From Salmonirosea aquatica (GTDB taxonomy: Bacteria > Bacteroidota > Bacteroidia > Cytophagales > Spirosomataceae), in assembly GCF_009296315.1 (NCBI RefSeq), contig NZ_WHLY01000002.1:4190501-4254500 (forward strand): DNA of 64,000 nucleotides, written 5' to 3'. Position 1 is the stretch's first letter. Each line of letters starts with the position of its first letter. Below the pieces are notes generated by a model. That model was not told where the DNA came from and searched no databases. It was given only the letters and a program-made list of their open reading frames with translations. A program made the position numbers and the translations under genes. Positions 55,445 through 64,000 of this stretch are shown here, piece after piece.

Positions 55445-56733
55445 ATGGAACAGTATGCTAAAATCCTGACGATCGCGATGCCCATCTTCCTGCTTACCGT
55501 GCTAGGGGAGAAATTGTACGGCTGGCTCCGGTTTCGGCATCACTTCAAGAACATGGACATGATTTCGAGTCTCAGTTCGGGCTTTACTAACAGCCTGAAA
55601 GATGCGCTGGGGTTGGGGATTTCCATCATTACCTACGCCTGGATGGTGGAGCATTGGGCTATGTTTGAAATAAAAAGCACCTTCTGGGTGTGGCTTATCG
55701 CTTTCATTGCGCTGGATTTTGCCGGGTACCTGGGACATCTGCTCAACCACAAAATCAATGTGCTCTGGAACCGTCACCTTATTCATCACAGTAGTGAAGA
55801 ATTCAACCTGGCTTGCGCGCTGCGCCAAAGTATCTCCGGGATTGTCAATTTATTCACCATTTTTCTGATCCCCGCCGCCATCGTGGGGGTACCTGCGGTG
55901 GTCATTGCGGTGCTGGCTCCCATTCACTTGTTTGCGCAGTTCTGGTACCATACGGTGTATATTGGTCGGATGGGTTTCTGGGAAAAATTTCTGGTCACGC
56001 CCTCGCACCACCGCGTTCACCACGCCATCAATCCGATTTACCTCGACAAAAACCACGGTCAGATTCTCATCATTTGGGACAAACTGTTTGGTACCTTTCA
56101 GGAAGAACTGCCCGAGGTACCCCCGTGTACGGCATCACCCGCCCGGTCAGTACCTGGAATCCCATCAAAATCAACTGGGGGCATCTGTGGCTATTGTTGC
56201 AGGATGCTTGGCGTACCCATAACTGGTATGATAAGGCCCGGATTTGGTTCATGCCGACAGGTTGGCGACCCGCCGATGTGGTGGAGGGGTACCCTGTCAG
56301 AAAGATCGAGGATGTCTACGACTTTGAAAAATATGCCCCTGCTGCTTCGCCCTGGCTCATTGCCTGGACCTGGACGCAATTTGCCTTTACCTTCTTTTTG
56401 ATATTCATGCTGTTCAGCAATCTGACGCAAATCGGAATTCCCAACGCCATATTCTGCGGAGGATTTATTTTTCTGGGCATTTACGCCTACACCGAACTCA
56501 TGGACCGCAACCCCAACGCCTGGCTGTGGGAAACGGCAAAAAACGGGCTTGGGCTGGGAATATTATTCTATTTAGGTGACTGGTTCGGGGTACCTTCGGC
56601 GGGGAATTGGATGAGTTACGTCGTTGGTACCTATTTTGTTATCGCTACACTCGTAACTCTTGGCTTTACTATTCTGGATATAAAAAAGAAACCCGCTCCG
56701 GAACGGAAGCGGGTCATGGAGTATGCTCAATAA
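55445..56733 (+). CDS. sterol desaturase / fatty acid hydroxylase family protein, interrupted by a frameshift
   Basis: About 429 residues after repair. The ATG at 55445 gives MEQYAKILTIAMPIF and membrane helices follow. The histidine clusters of the di-iron family are intact: HLLNHKINVLWNRHLIHHSSEE, then SHHRVHHAINPIYLDKNHG. The frame breaks in C5 at 56120-56124; with one more C it continues VYGITRPVSTWNPIKINWGHL to a C terminus with four further hydrophobic segments. These enzymes hydroxylate or desaturate lipids with O2. It follows the cyclase-like gene by 127 bases, without a terminator I can see. The break is probably a sequencing or assembly error. Confidence 0.82.
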
Positions 56734-56785
56734 AATAAGCCGATAATCGGTGGGGAATTTTTATTTGATTAACTCCTGAATTTAC

Positions 56786-57754
56786 TCACCGAATACTCGA
56801 GGCATACCGTACTTCGTAGCGATTGAGCCAGTCGAGTAGGCGGTTGACATCGGGCATGTGGAATAGTTCGCTGCCGGGATTCATCGTAGCGGCCGTGCCA
56901 CAGGCTACTCCCATGCGCACTGCTTCGCGGATGGATTTGCCCTGCGATAAAGTCCAGACCATGCCCGCCACCATGCTGTCGCCTGCACCTACGGTACTTT
57001 TCTTGGATACGGGCGGGGCCGGAATGTGTTCCACGTAATCGGACGTAACGAGCATGGCGCCCATCGCGCCCATAGAAATCACCACGATTTCACAATTATC
57101 CCGGATAATCAGGGCACGGGCAGCTTCGTCGAGTTCGTCCATTTCCAAACGGTCGGCACCAATCAGTTCTTTCAACTCAGTGACGTTGGGTTTCAAGAGG
57201 TACACCCCCGCTTGCGAAGCCAGGCGAAGGGATTCGCCCGAGGTATCGGCGATGAATTTGGCCCCCTGCCGCTTGGCAAGGTTGGCAATTTGCCGGTAAA
57301 AATCGGTAGGTACCCCCGGCGGCAGACTACCACTGGCAATAATAAACGAAGGGGTAGGATCAATTTCTTCCAGAGTGTCGATGATGGCCTCAATTTCGGT
57401 GGGCATCAGTTCGGTACCTGGCATCCCGAATCGGTACTGCAGTCCAGTCGTGGTCTCAACGATGTTGAGGTTTTCTCGGGTCCATTCTTTAGTCTCCACC
57501 ACCCGGATATTCACCTGTTCGGCTTTGACAAGCTTTTGCAGTCGCTGACCGGTGGGGCCGCCGGAAGTAAAAACTGCAATAGGCTCGCCGCCCAGCCGGT
57601 GTATCGCCTTAGCTACATTGATACCGCCGCCACCTGCTTCAAACTGGGGTTTTTCGCAACGAAGCTTGTTGTCAGGCACCAACCGTTCCACGGTAGTGCT
57701 CTTGTCCACTGCCGGATTCACAGTGAGCGTTACAATGGGTTTTTTAATAGCCAT
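56786..57754 (-). CDS. PfkB-family kinase, 1-phosphofructokinase/6-phosphofructokinase-2-like
   Basis: 322 residues, cytoplasmic. The N terminus (VTLTVNPAVDKS) and the GGGGINVAKA glycine motif mark the 1-phosphofructokinase/PfkB branch. The C-terminal signature GAGDSMVAGM contains the catalytic Asp at about residue 259. It should phosphorylate fructose 1- or 6-phosphate or a tagatose phosphate, feeding glycolysis. A minus-strand -7 box TACTTTTG lies at 57783-57790, so it has its own promoter although it follows the glycan operon on the same strand. Confidence 0.9.
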   Translation of the reverse strand: MAIKKPIVTLTVNPAVDKSTTVERLVPDNKLRCEKPQFEAGGGGINVAKAIHRLGGEPIAVFTSGGPTGQRLQKLVKAEQVNIRVVETKEWTRENLNIVETTTGLQYRFGMPGTELMPTEIEAIIDTLEEIDPTPSFIIASGSLPPGVPTDFYRQIANLAKRQGAKFIADTSGESLRLASQAGVYLLKPNVTELKELIGADRLEMDELDEAARALIIRDNCEIVVISMGAMGAMLVTSDYVEHIPAPPVSKKSTVGAGDSMVAGMVWTLSQGKSIREAVRMGVACGTAATMNPGSELFHMPDVNRLLDWLNRYEVRYASSIR

Positions 57755-57826
57755 GAGGGTTAAATCAGAGTTGAGTTCAGAACCAAAAGTAGTGAAAAAT
57801 GCTTTCTACTGCTTTTGTAATCTACC

Positions 57827-59194
57827 TTACTTTGTGCCCGGAGTTTGGAAGTCCAGTTTCTTAAGGCCCATTTGTACTTCCGGCACACTCATGAACAGAT
57901 TCCAGAGCAGACCCGTCCGATAGTTCTCGATCATGACAATAATAGGTCCCTGGTCAATGGCCAGGTGCGATTTGGCGTACCAGTTCTGAGATTCGTTGAA
58001 AGCATCCACAAAGCCATATTCGCTCCAGATTTTATCGCCTAGATCGTCGTAAAAGTGCCGTACGGCCTTCATGGACTGTTGCGGGGTGTAGGGAAAAGAA
58101 GAAAGTGCGGCGGTAGGGGTGATGGTACCGAAATCGTTGGTGGGGGAGTGCGCATTGTAGCCATTATAGGTATCGCTGGCCGTCAGGCCCCAGCAATCTT
58201 CGCCGTAGCCCTTGAATTTTTTGGGATTATCCACGCAGTAGCGGTAGTTGATCAGCGAGTGGTTGACGTTTTGCTCCCAGTAATCGGCGTAACGGTCCTT
58301 CAACCCCTTTGGATTTAGCCCCACAAACGAATAATGAGCGAAAAATAACGGCCCGCCATAATCGAATCCCAGCGGTAAAATCAGGTCGTAAAATTCCTTT
58401 CCATTCTTAAAATGGTTGCTCATGGCCCAACCTTTGTGGTAGGGCGCGGCAGAAATCCCATAGCGAGGTGAGGAAGCTGCCAGCACGTAGGTGATCAAGG
58501 CTTCGTTATAGCCCCGCAGCTCGAAGTCCATGCTCCAGCCATTGTTGGGACTCCAATGCCAGTACAGCACATTCTGTCCGTCGCGCGTATGCCAATCCCA
58601 TTCCACGTCGTTCCACAACCAGTTGATGCGGTTTCGGAGTTGTCGTTCCGTTTCAGTGTCGCCGTTGAAATACTGCCGGGCACAGAGCAATCCCTGAAAC
58701 AGAAAGGACGTTTCGACCAGATCGCCCCCATCGTCTTTACGGCTGAACGGAATAGTCTTGCCCGTGGCACCGTTGAGCCAATGCGGAAAAACTCCGTGAT
58801 AATGGTCGGCTTTGGCCAGGAATTTGACCATTTTTAACAGTCGCTCGGCTACCGAATCGCGGGGCTGCCATTTCCGCTCAGCAGCAACAATCATAGCCAT
58901 GACCCCAAATCCGGTGCCTCCGGTGGTGACGACTTCATTTCCATAGTCGTAGGCCTCGTTGCTTCGTTCGCGCGCCATACCGCTCACTGGGTGGCCGAAT
59001 TCCCAGAAATAGCGGAAAGTCTGTTTCTGTACTAATTCTAATAAGGCAGTATCGGATAGGTTTTTGGGACGGTCGGCGGGGTTAAAAGTAGGGGACGTAA
59101 CAGATACGTTTTTTTTCTTTTGGGCCAGGCCAGGAATACAGGCCAGCATAAACAGGCCGAGGAATATAGGTAGAGTCAGAGCGGATCGTTTCAT
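57827..59194 (-). CDS. secreted glycoamylase-fold/GH144-like glycoside hydrolase
   Basis: 455 residues with a signal peptide (PGLAQ). The whole mature part is the (alpha/alpha)6 glycoamylase-type domain: FRYFWEFGHPVSGMARERS, GGTGFGVMAM, HGVFPHWLNG, DGGDLVETSFLFQGLLCARQYF, ITPTAALSSFPYTPQQSM. Family relatives include GH144 endo-beta-1,2-glucanases of Bacteroidota, so cleavage of beta-1,2-glucan is the leading guess. Acidic residues in the GGDLVETSF and EWDWHT regions are candidate catalytic ones, not assigned here. It follows a paralogue (59245-60990) and shares the operon with SusD, SusC and a LamG protein. Confidence 0.85.
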   Translation of the reverse strand: MKRSALTLPIFLGLFMLACIPGLAQKKKNVSVTSPTFNPADRPKNLSDTALLELVQKQTFRYFWEFGHPVSGMARERSNEAYDYGNEVVTTGGTGFGVMAMIVAAERKWQPRDSVAERLLKMVKFLAKADHYHGVFPHWLNGATGKTIPFSRKDDGGDLVETSFLFQGLLCARQYFNGDTETERQLRNRINWLWNDVEWDWHTRDGQNVLYWHWSPNNGWSMDFELRGYNEALITYVLAASSPRYGISAAPYHKGWAMSNHFKNGKEFYDLILPLGFDYGGPLFFAHYSFVGLNPKGLKDRYADYWEQNVNHSLINYRYCVDNPKKFKGYGEDCWGLTASDTYNGYNAHSPTNDFGTITPTAALSSFPYTPQQSMKAVRHFYDDLGDKIWSEYGFVDAFNESQNWYAKSHLAIDQGPIIVMIENYRTGLLWNLFMSVPEVQMGLKKLDFQTPGTK

Positions 59195-59244
59195 GGGCGG
59201 TTATATTATCCTGTCGGACACAGGCTGTGATTTTAGATAAGTTG

Positions 59245-60990
59245 TTACTGTAAACCCAACTTGCTGAGTCCCGATTTTACTTCGGGACAGCTCATTAACA
59301 AATCCCACACCAGGCCTGAGCGTTGGTTTTCAATCATGAGGATAATCGGTCCCTGATCGATGGCCAGGTAGGACGTAGCAAACCAAGGTTGATCGAGCGA
59401 AAAGGCGTCGTGAAAACCATATTCTCCCCAGATTTTATCGCCCAGGACATAGTAGTAGAATTTAAGCGCCTCCATGGATTCGTCGGGTGTATAGGGAAAA
59501 GACGCCAGAGCCGCGGTGGGCGCGATGACACCTCGATCGTTGGTAGGCGAACTGGCCGTATAGCCATCGGGGATATCGCTTGCGGTTAAGCCCCAGCAGC
59601 GTCCGCTATATCCGTAAAAATGCTTGGGGTTCTCTTTACAATAGCGGTAGTTAATGAGTGTATGATTACGATTTTGAGTGAAATAATCGGTGTAGCCATC
59701 TTTGAGTTGGCGGGGATTTAGGCCCAGAAACGAGTAGTGCGCCAGGAAAAGTGGCCCGCCGTAGTCGGGACCAAGCGGTAGCGTGATGCCCTGGTAGGTG
59801 TTGCCGTTGCGGAAGCCACCGTTTCGGGTCCAACCTTCGTCGTACACGACTTTGGGAATCGTGTGGGTAGGCGAGGCAGCCGCGAGGACGTAGGTAATCA
59901 GGCTCTCATTCCAGCCCGAAATTTTCTGATTTATTTCCCAGCCATAGTCCGGGCTCCAGTGCCAATACAGTACGTTTTGACCGTTTTGCCGGAACCAATC
60001 CCACTCCACTGCTTTCCAGAGGGCGTTTATGTCATCACGTAGTGCCTTTTCGGCGGGGTCATTTCCATTAAAATACTGCCGGGCCGCCAGCAGGCCCTGC
60101 ATCAGGAAAGACGTTTCTACCAGGTCGGCCCCGTTATCCTTCGGACTAAAAGGTACTACCTCACCCGTAGAACCATGGAGCCAGTGCGGGAATGCTCCGT
60201 GGAAGCGCTGGGCTTTGGTACCTAGAAAATTCACAATTTTCTGGATTCTTTCCAGGCCCTGACTGCGGGTGATGAAATTCCGGTGCACGGCCACAGGTAT
60301 TGCCATGATACCAAACCCGCTGCCCCCCGAGGTGACCACATCGCCGGAGGTGTTCCGCTCCCGCGCCAGGCCACTGACCGGATGGCCGAATTCCCAAAAG
60401 TAGCCGAAGGTTTTGCGCTGTACCAGCGTGAGCAGCGAATCATCGGAAATGGTGGGGAATTTGGCCGTGGAATCCAGTCCTGTACGTAACTTGACGGTAA
60501 TAGGCACTTGAAAGGTACCCCCAGCTGTGGACTTCAGATCGGGCGAAATTAGTAACGTATAGCGTTCCAGAGCTACCAGGGGCGATTCTGGCTGGACGGT
60601 CAGATCGGTGGCGTTACTCTGGTACACAACTTTCAGCGGAATGCTGCTGCCCGAACTGTGGCTCAACTGAATTCCTTTAGGGACCGATGCGGGATCTATT
60701 TTGGCTGAGAAAGAAAGGTCGATTACCGGATTAAGATTGAAGTTGTCATAGTTAAAGCCCTGATTGGTGCCGTTGACTTTGAGGGAATTTAGGCTAAACA
60801 CAGTGGGCTTGGGCGGCGTAGGATCTTCTTTTTTGCAGCCAGCAACCAACATGATGCAAGTAGCCCAACAGCCAATTTGCCAAAATGCGGCCTTTATCCG
60901 GTTAATATTCAAAATCGAAGTAAAGTTAACTGGTTTGAGAAGTACACGGAGAGTCCCGCTTTCCTCTATTTTCAGGAAAGGTACCCCCAT
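59245..60990 (-). CDS. GH144-like glycoside hydrolase with N-terminal Ig-like domain (lipoprotein)
   Basis: Up to 581 residues. A lipobox-like LVAGC (Cys52 in the longest form) suggests a lipoprotein whose true start is later than the ATG at 60990, though no ATG gives a standard signal; this start is uncertain. After it comes a bacterial Ig-like domain (about 60-165, PVIDLSFSAKIDPASVPKGI), then the glycoamylase-fold domain (YFWEFGHPVSGLARERN, GGSGFGIMAI, HGAFPHWLHG, NGADLVETSFLMQGLLAARQYF). It is a diverged paralogue of the next gene and lies between it and the LamG gene. Surface or periplasmic depolymerisation of the imported glycan is likely. Confidence 0.83.
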   Translation of the reverse strand: MGVPFLKIEESGTLRVLLKPVNFTSILNINRIKAAFWQIGCWATCIMLVAGCKKEDPTPPKPTVFSLNSLKVNGTNQGFNYDNFNLNPVIDLSFSAKIDPASVPKGIQLSHSSGSSIPLKVVYQSNATDLTVQPESPLVALERYTLLISPDLKSTAGGTFQVPITVKLRTGLDSTAKFPTISDDSLLTLVQRKTFGYFWEFGHPVSGLARERNTSGDVVTSGGSGFGIMAIPVAVHRNFITRSQGLERIQKIVNFLGTKAQRFHGAFPHWLHGSTGEVVPFSPKDNGADLVETSFLMQGLLAARQYFNGNDPAEKALRDDINALWKAVEWDWFRQNGQNVLYWHWSPDYGWEINQKISGWNESLITYVLAAASPTHTIPKVVYDEGWTRNGGFRNGNTYQGITLPLGPDYGGPLFLAHYSFLGLNPRQLKDGYTDYFTQNRNHTLINYRYCKENPKHFYGYSGRCWGLTASDIPDGYTASSPTNDRGVIAPTAALASFPYTPDESMEALKFYYYVLGDKIWGEYGFHDAFSLDQPWFATSYLAIDQGPIILMIENQRSGLVWDLLMSCPEVKSGLSKLGLQ

Positions 60991-61030
60991 TGGCTAGAAA
61001 AGAGGGGAGAGAAGGAATCCCTCCCTCCCC

Positions 61031-61867
61031 CTACTTTTTCTGCGTGTATAGTTCCTTAATCTCCGAATCGGAAAGAGCCTTGGTATAAATACGGAACTGA
61101 TCCAGCCCGCCAGTGTAATGCAGCATCCAGCTGTCGGCGGGCGCTTTGATACCGATATGCTGCTGGAAACCACCAATGACAAACTTGGATGGGTTGTTGA
61201 ATTTGAGAGCTCCCAGCGGTGCCCCGTCCTTTTTGCGCTCCGTAACAGTAGCATCCAGCGGAAGTTTGGTACCATCGCGGTACGCGGCAAACTTCGACGT
61301 AGCCGCATCGTATGTGAAAGCCACGTGAATCCACTTATTATAGGCGTCGGGCCAGCGGTTCAGGCCGTTGGCGTTGGTACCATTACCCGTAAATTCAATC
61401 CAGTTGCCCGCAAAATTGAATTTGACGAGCATGGAGTCATTTTTGGCGGGCCCATCGATGAGCATGAAAGTATTGCCCCAAAAATCGTCGGTATTGGGTA
61501 GCATGAACACGGCTTGGGCACCGCCGTCCCGGCTCTCGGCTTTCATCCAGAAAGCGATGGTGAAGCTCTCCATGGTAGCTACTTTACCCGCCGTGGCGTA
61601 CTCGATTTGCCCAGTTGTAGAGCCTTTGTAAGCTTTGCCTTTTACCCCGTCGATATAGGAGATACCGGTCGCGGTGCCCCGGCTACCCCATACGCTGTCG
61701 GTAGGGGTACCTTCAAAAGCCCATAGCCGTTGTAGGGGGCCATTAAAGGCTGGATCGTCGTCAGAGACTAACACCAGCTCGGGCCGTACCATTTTCTGAC
61801 AGGAAAAGACCGTTGCGATCATTCCGAGGAAGAAGAGCCCCTTTAGAATTGATTTGCTATTTTTCAT
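61031..61867 (-). CDS. LamG-domain surface lipoprotein
   Basis: 278 residues with lipobox TVFSC (Cys23). The mature part is a LamG/concanavalin-like lectin fold: ESFTIAFWMKAE, NKWIHVAFTYDAATSKFAAYRDG, GGLDQFRIYTKALSDSEIKELY. In the place of a surface glycan-binding protein (SGBP), it follows susD by 18 bases and precedes the two hydrolase genes. It would capture glycan at the cell surface. Confidence 0.88.
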   Translation of the reverse strand: MKNSKSILKGLFFLGMIATVFSCQKMVRPELVLVSDDDPAFNGPLQRLWAFEGTPTDSVWGSRGTATGISYIDGVKGKAYKGSTTGQIEYATAGKVATMESFTIAFWMKAESRDGGAQAVFMLPNTDDFWGNTFMLIDGPAKNDSMLVKFNFAGNWIEFTGNGTNANGLNRWPDAYNKWIHVAFTYDAATSKFAAYRDGTKLPLDATVTERKKDGAPLGALKFNNPSKFVIGGFQQHIGIKAPADSWMLHYTGGLDQFRIYTKALSDSEIKELYTQKK

Positions 61868-61885
61868 AGGTATATTTTAGAAGAT

Positions 61886-63376
61886 TTAATATTCAGGATT
61901 TTGGACCAACACGCCTTTCGATTTATCAATCTCAGGCTGCGGAATGGGAAGGTACCGGTTCCGGGACTGGTAACCGCTGGATTTTAGGGTCTCCTCGGCA
62001 ATGCCCCAGCGTACCAGGTCAAAGAAACGCTCATTTTCCATCCCTAATTCCACACGCCGCTCATGACGGATCGCTTCCCGAAGTTCAGCCTGGTTTTTAG
62101 TGGTTATGGCAGGAAGTACGGCCGCATTACCGGCCCGGGCACGCGCACGTATCATTTCAAGCCAGCCCAGAGCATCCGTGGTGTTTTGCTCACCACCCAA
62201 CTCATTGGCAGCTTCGGCCGCCCATAACAGCACATCGGCGTAGCGTATCACCCGAAGGTTGACCCATTCTCCGAAACGGCTACCCTTGGCAGCACGTAGG
62301 GTAGGATTGGTATACGTTTTTTTGTTCCAATATGGGCGAGGAACGCTGACCGTAGCGGGAGGTACCAGTTCGTTGTAGGGGGTATTTGCCTGGCCGGAGT
62401 ACAGCAGTGTGGCGTCTTTCCGGGGGTCACCTTTTTCAAAAGCATCGGCTAATTCTTGCGTGGGCGTGTTCCAGCCCCAACCCAAATCCCAGGCTCCCGA
62501 ACCGCGTACGCCCTGCATTTGGGAATACTGGATACCCAGACCCGTTTGCGAAATGTCGTAATAAGCCTGTACCTCAAAGATGGACTCTGCGTTATTTTCG
62601 CCTGTTTCCCTAAAAATGCCGCTATAATCGCTAACCAAACTGTACTTGCCCAGTCCAATGACCTGCTTGGCCGCCGCCAGGGCACTGGCCCAGTTACCTC
62701 GCCACATGTAGCTCTTAGCATGCAACGCCAGAGCAGCGCCTTTGGTGAGCCGTCCGATATACTGGGCGTCCCAGGAAACAGGTAGTGTAGCCGCCGCTTC
62801 CTGGAGGTCGGCATCAATCAACGTAAAAATGGCTGTTGTCGGCGATTTAGGAATGTTAGCTTGTCCAGCGTCGTTGATTTTGAAATCAATTTTAGGCACT
62901 TCCCCGTAGGTCCGCACGAGGTTGAAATAAGCATACGCCCGCATGAACTTGGCCTCGCCTTTGTTAATCAGCGTGGCTTCATCAGTAGCACCCACGGAGT
63001 CGATGTCAGCGATAACCGCGTTGGCGGCGTTGATCAGGGCGTAATGGTCGCTCCAATAGCTGTTCATCAGCCACTCATCTTTGACATACTGAAATTGATC
63101 GTATATTTTTTCCTGCGCCACTCCATCCGTCGTGGAACTACCTTTTACGGCGTCATCGGAGCGGAAGTTATGGATGGCCAGGTAGGGCATGGCCGATACC
63201 CCGAAACTGCGCATTTTGGCATATACGCCAAATACCTGGCTGTCGAACGAGCCGGCAGGTATATCCTTCTCGGTATAGCGTCCCAGCGGTTCGCGATCCA
63301 GGAAATCCTTGCAGCCCGACAGGATCAGCAGACCCATAACGGCCGTAACGACCAACGGTTTTTTGAAAAATTTCAT
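61886..63376 (-). CDS. SusD/RagB-family lipoprotein of the glycan-utilisation operon
   Basis: 496 residues with lipobox LILSGC (Cys22) and the SusD start FLDREPLGRYTEKDIPAGSFDSQVFGVYAKM. The central helices (KFMRAYAYFNLVRTYGEVP) and the C-terminal blocks (RHERRVELGMENERFFDLVRW, RNRYLPIPQPEID, LVQNPEY) are complete. It pairs with the SusC gene to its right (131-base gap) and stands ahead of the LamG and GH144-like genes, so it defines the ligand-capture part of this glycan locus. Confidence 0.95.
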   Translation of the reverse strand: MKFFKKPLVVTAVMGLLILSGCKDFLDREPLGRYTEKDIPAGSFDSQVFGVYAKMRSFGVSAMPYLAIHNFRSDDAVKGSSTTDGVAQEKIYDQFQYVKDEWLMNSYWSDHYALINAANAVIADIDSVGATDEATLINKGEAKFMRAYAYFNLVRTYGEVPKIDFKINDAGQANIPKSPTTAIFTLIDADLQEAAATLPVSWDAQYIGRLTKGAALALHAKSYMWRGNWASALAAAKQVIGLGKYSLVSDYSGIFRETGENNAESIFEVQAYYDISQTGLGIQYSQMQGVRGSGAWDLGWGWNTPTQELADAFEKGDPRKDATLLYSGQANTPYNELVPPATVSVPRPYWNKKTYTNPTLRAAKGSRFGEWVNLRVIRYADVLLWAAEAANELGGEQNTTDALGWLEMIRARARAGNAAVLPAITTKNQAELREAIRHERRVELGMENERFFDLVRWGIAEETLKSSGYQSRNRYLPIPQPEIDKSKGVLVQNPEY

Positions 63377-63507
63377 GAGTTTATGTGTTTAATGTTTTTG
63401 AGTTTTTAGATAGGGTCAAAGCGACAGCGGCACAAAGTGGGTGTTTCTTTCGTCAAGGTATTTAGTCACTCAGTTGTTTTTATTTTATGCCTCTGCCGCT
63501 TCTCTCC

Positions 63508-64000
63508 TTAGAAATTTAGATTCAAACCAAACGTATAGATCGCGGGTAGGGGGTAGGTGCCGTTGTCCACGCCGAACGAAATAGCACTACCTCCTATTTC
63601 GGGTGTATAGCCTGTGCTGTTGGTAAAGGTGTGGAGGTTCTGGGCATTGACGAATAGCCTCAAGGACTTAATTTTGAGTCTTTCCAGCGCCTCTTTCTTA
63701 AAATTATACCCTAACTGCACGTTCCGAATGCGGAAGTAGCTGCCATCCTCGATCCAGTACGAAGAAATGAGATAGTTGTTGGAGCGGCCAGTGTTCAGGA
63801 TCGGCTCCCAGTTGGAGGTACCCGGACCATTCCAACGGTCGAGGCGGGCAGTCTGGTAGTTGAACTGGGCAAAGGTACCCCGGTTCCATTGACGGAAAAT
63901 CTCGTTGCCAAATACTCCCTGTCCACCAATTGCCAAATCGAAGCCCTTATACGTAGCCGAAAAGTTCAGGCCGTAGGTGAAGTCGGGCGTAGGGTTGCCA
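63508..64000 (-). CDS. SusC/RagA-family TonB-dependent transporter, C-terminal part
   Basis: The last 163 residues of a SusC that continues beyond the right edge. They include GNPTPDFTYGLNFSATYKGF, the family block DGSYFRIRNVQLGYNF and the terminal strand ending FGLNLNF. It is upstream of susD on the minus strand and therefore the first visible gene of the operon; the promoter and any regulator lie outside the window. Confidence 0.93.
   Translation of the reverse strand, partial: GNPTPDFTYGLNFSATYKGFDLAIGGQGVFGNEIFRQWNRGTFAQFNYQTARLDRWNGPGTSNWEPILNTGRSNNYLISSYWIEDGSYFRIRNVQLGYNFKKEALERLKIKSLRLFVNAQNLHTFTNSTGYTPEIGGSAISFGVDNGTYPLPAIYTFGLNLNF

Overview
The window looks like a chromosome segment of a Bacteroidota bacterium, most probably a Cytophagales/Spirosomataceae-type environmental species. 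Grounds: three SusC/SusD outer-membrane nutrient-uptake pairs (two cut by the window ends), two hybrid two-component regulators with 7TMR-DISM sensors and AraC outputs, type IX secretion (Por) C-terminal signals, DUF4249 and SusD_like_2 lipoproteins, Bacteroidota promoters (TTG-N19-TAnnTTTG), and translation starts mostly without Shine-Dalgarno sequences. I saw no rRNA, tRNA, CRISPR array, transposase or phage gene.

Layout. 1-8081: end of a susC, a susD, a strong terminator, then a GntR-type regulator translationally coupled to a large FG-GAP/ASPIC-UnbV protein. 8323-9979: a frameshifted metallo-beta-lactamase-fold hydrolase and a patatin. 10253-16131: promoter, susC, susD_like_2, small lipoprotein and terminator, a complete transcription unit. 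16174-17457: cytochrome c/copper monooxygenase fusion. 17470-22693 (minus): kelch lipoprotein, DUF4249 lipoprotein and TonB receptor behind a structured leader and a repeat-array promoter. 22820-38669 (minus): two parallel modules, each a secreted beta-helix protein with a Por tail next to a hybrid two-component regulator; one secreted protein is a multi-domain adhesin of about 2,360 residues. 38735-41811 (minus): ABC exporter, DUF1080 protein, tiny helical peptide.

42166-55317 is the most remarkable part: a curli-type functional-amyloid locus. A LuxR-family regulator (CsgD-like in position and architecture) is followed by a 47-residue lasso-peptide-like RiPP precursor with a textbook leader motif, two giant curlin-repeat proteins (479 and 1160 aa), two small curlins, CsgE, CsgF, a CsgG with an extra C-terminal barrel-like domain, a beta-propeller lipoprotein and, 12 bases further on, an asparagine-synthetase homologue whose nucleophilic Cys2 is Ser, as in lasso cyclases. 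A lasso-type precursor and a candidate cyclase bracketing a curli operon is the candidate new system. No lasso protease or RRE protein is present in the window.

55445-64000: frameshifted sterol-desaturase-family hydroxylase, a PfkB kinase, and a minus-strand glycan-utilisation operon (susC end, susD, LamG lipoprotein, two tandem GH144-like/glycoamylase-fold proteins), possibly for beta-1,2-glucan.

Window-wide signals: the palindrome GGTACC occurs about 113 times by eye (about 16 expected for a random hexamer), and four genes each carry a one-base deficit in a G/C homopolymer, which looks like sequencing or assembly error. Three minus-strand promoters share an unusual layout: phased direct repeats placed 21-25 bases upstream of a perfect TAnnTTTG box.
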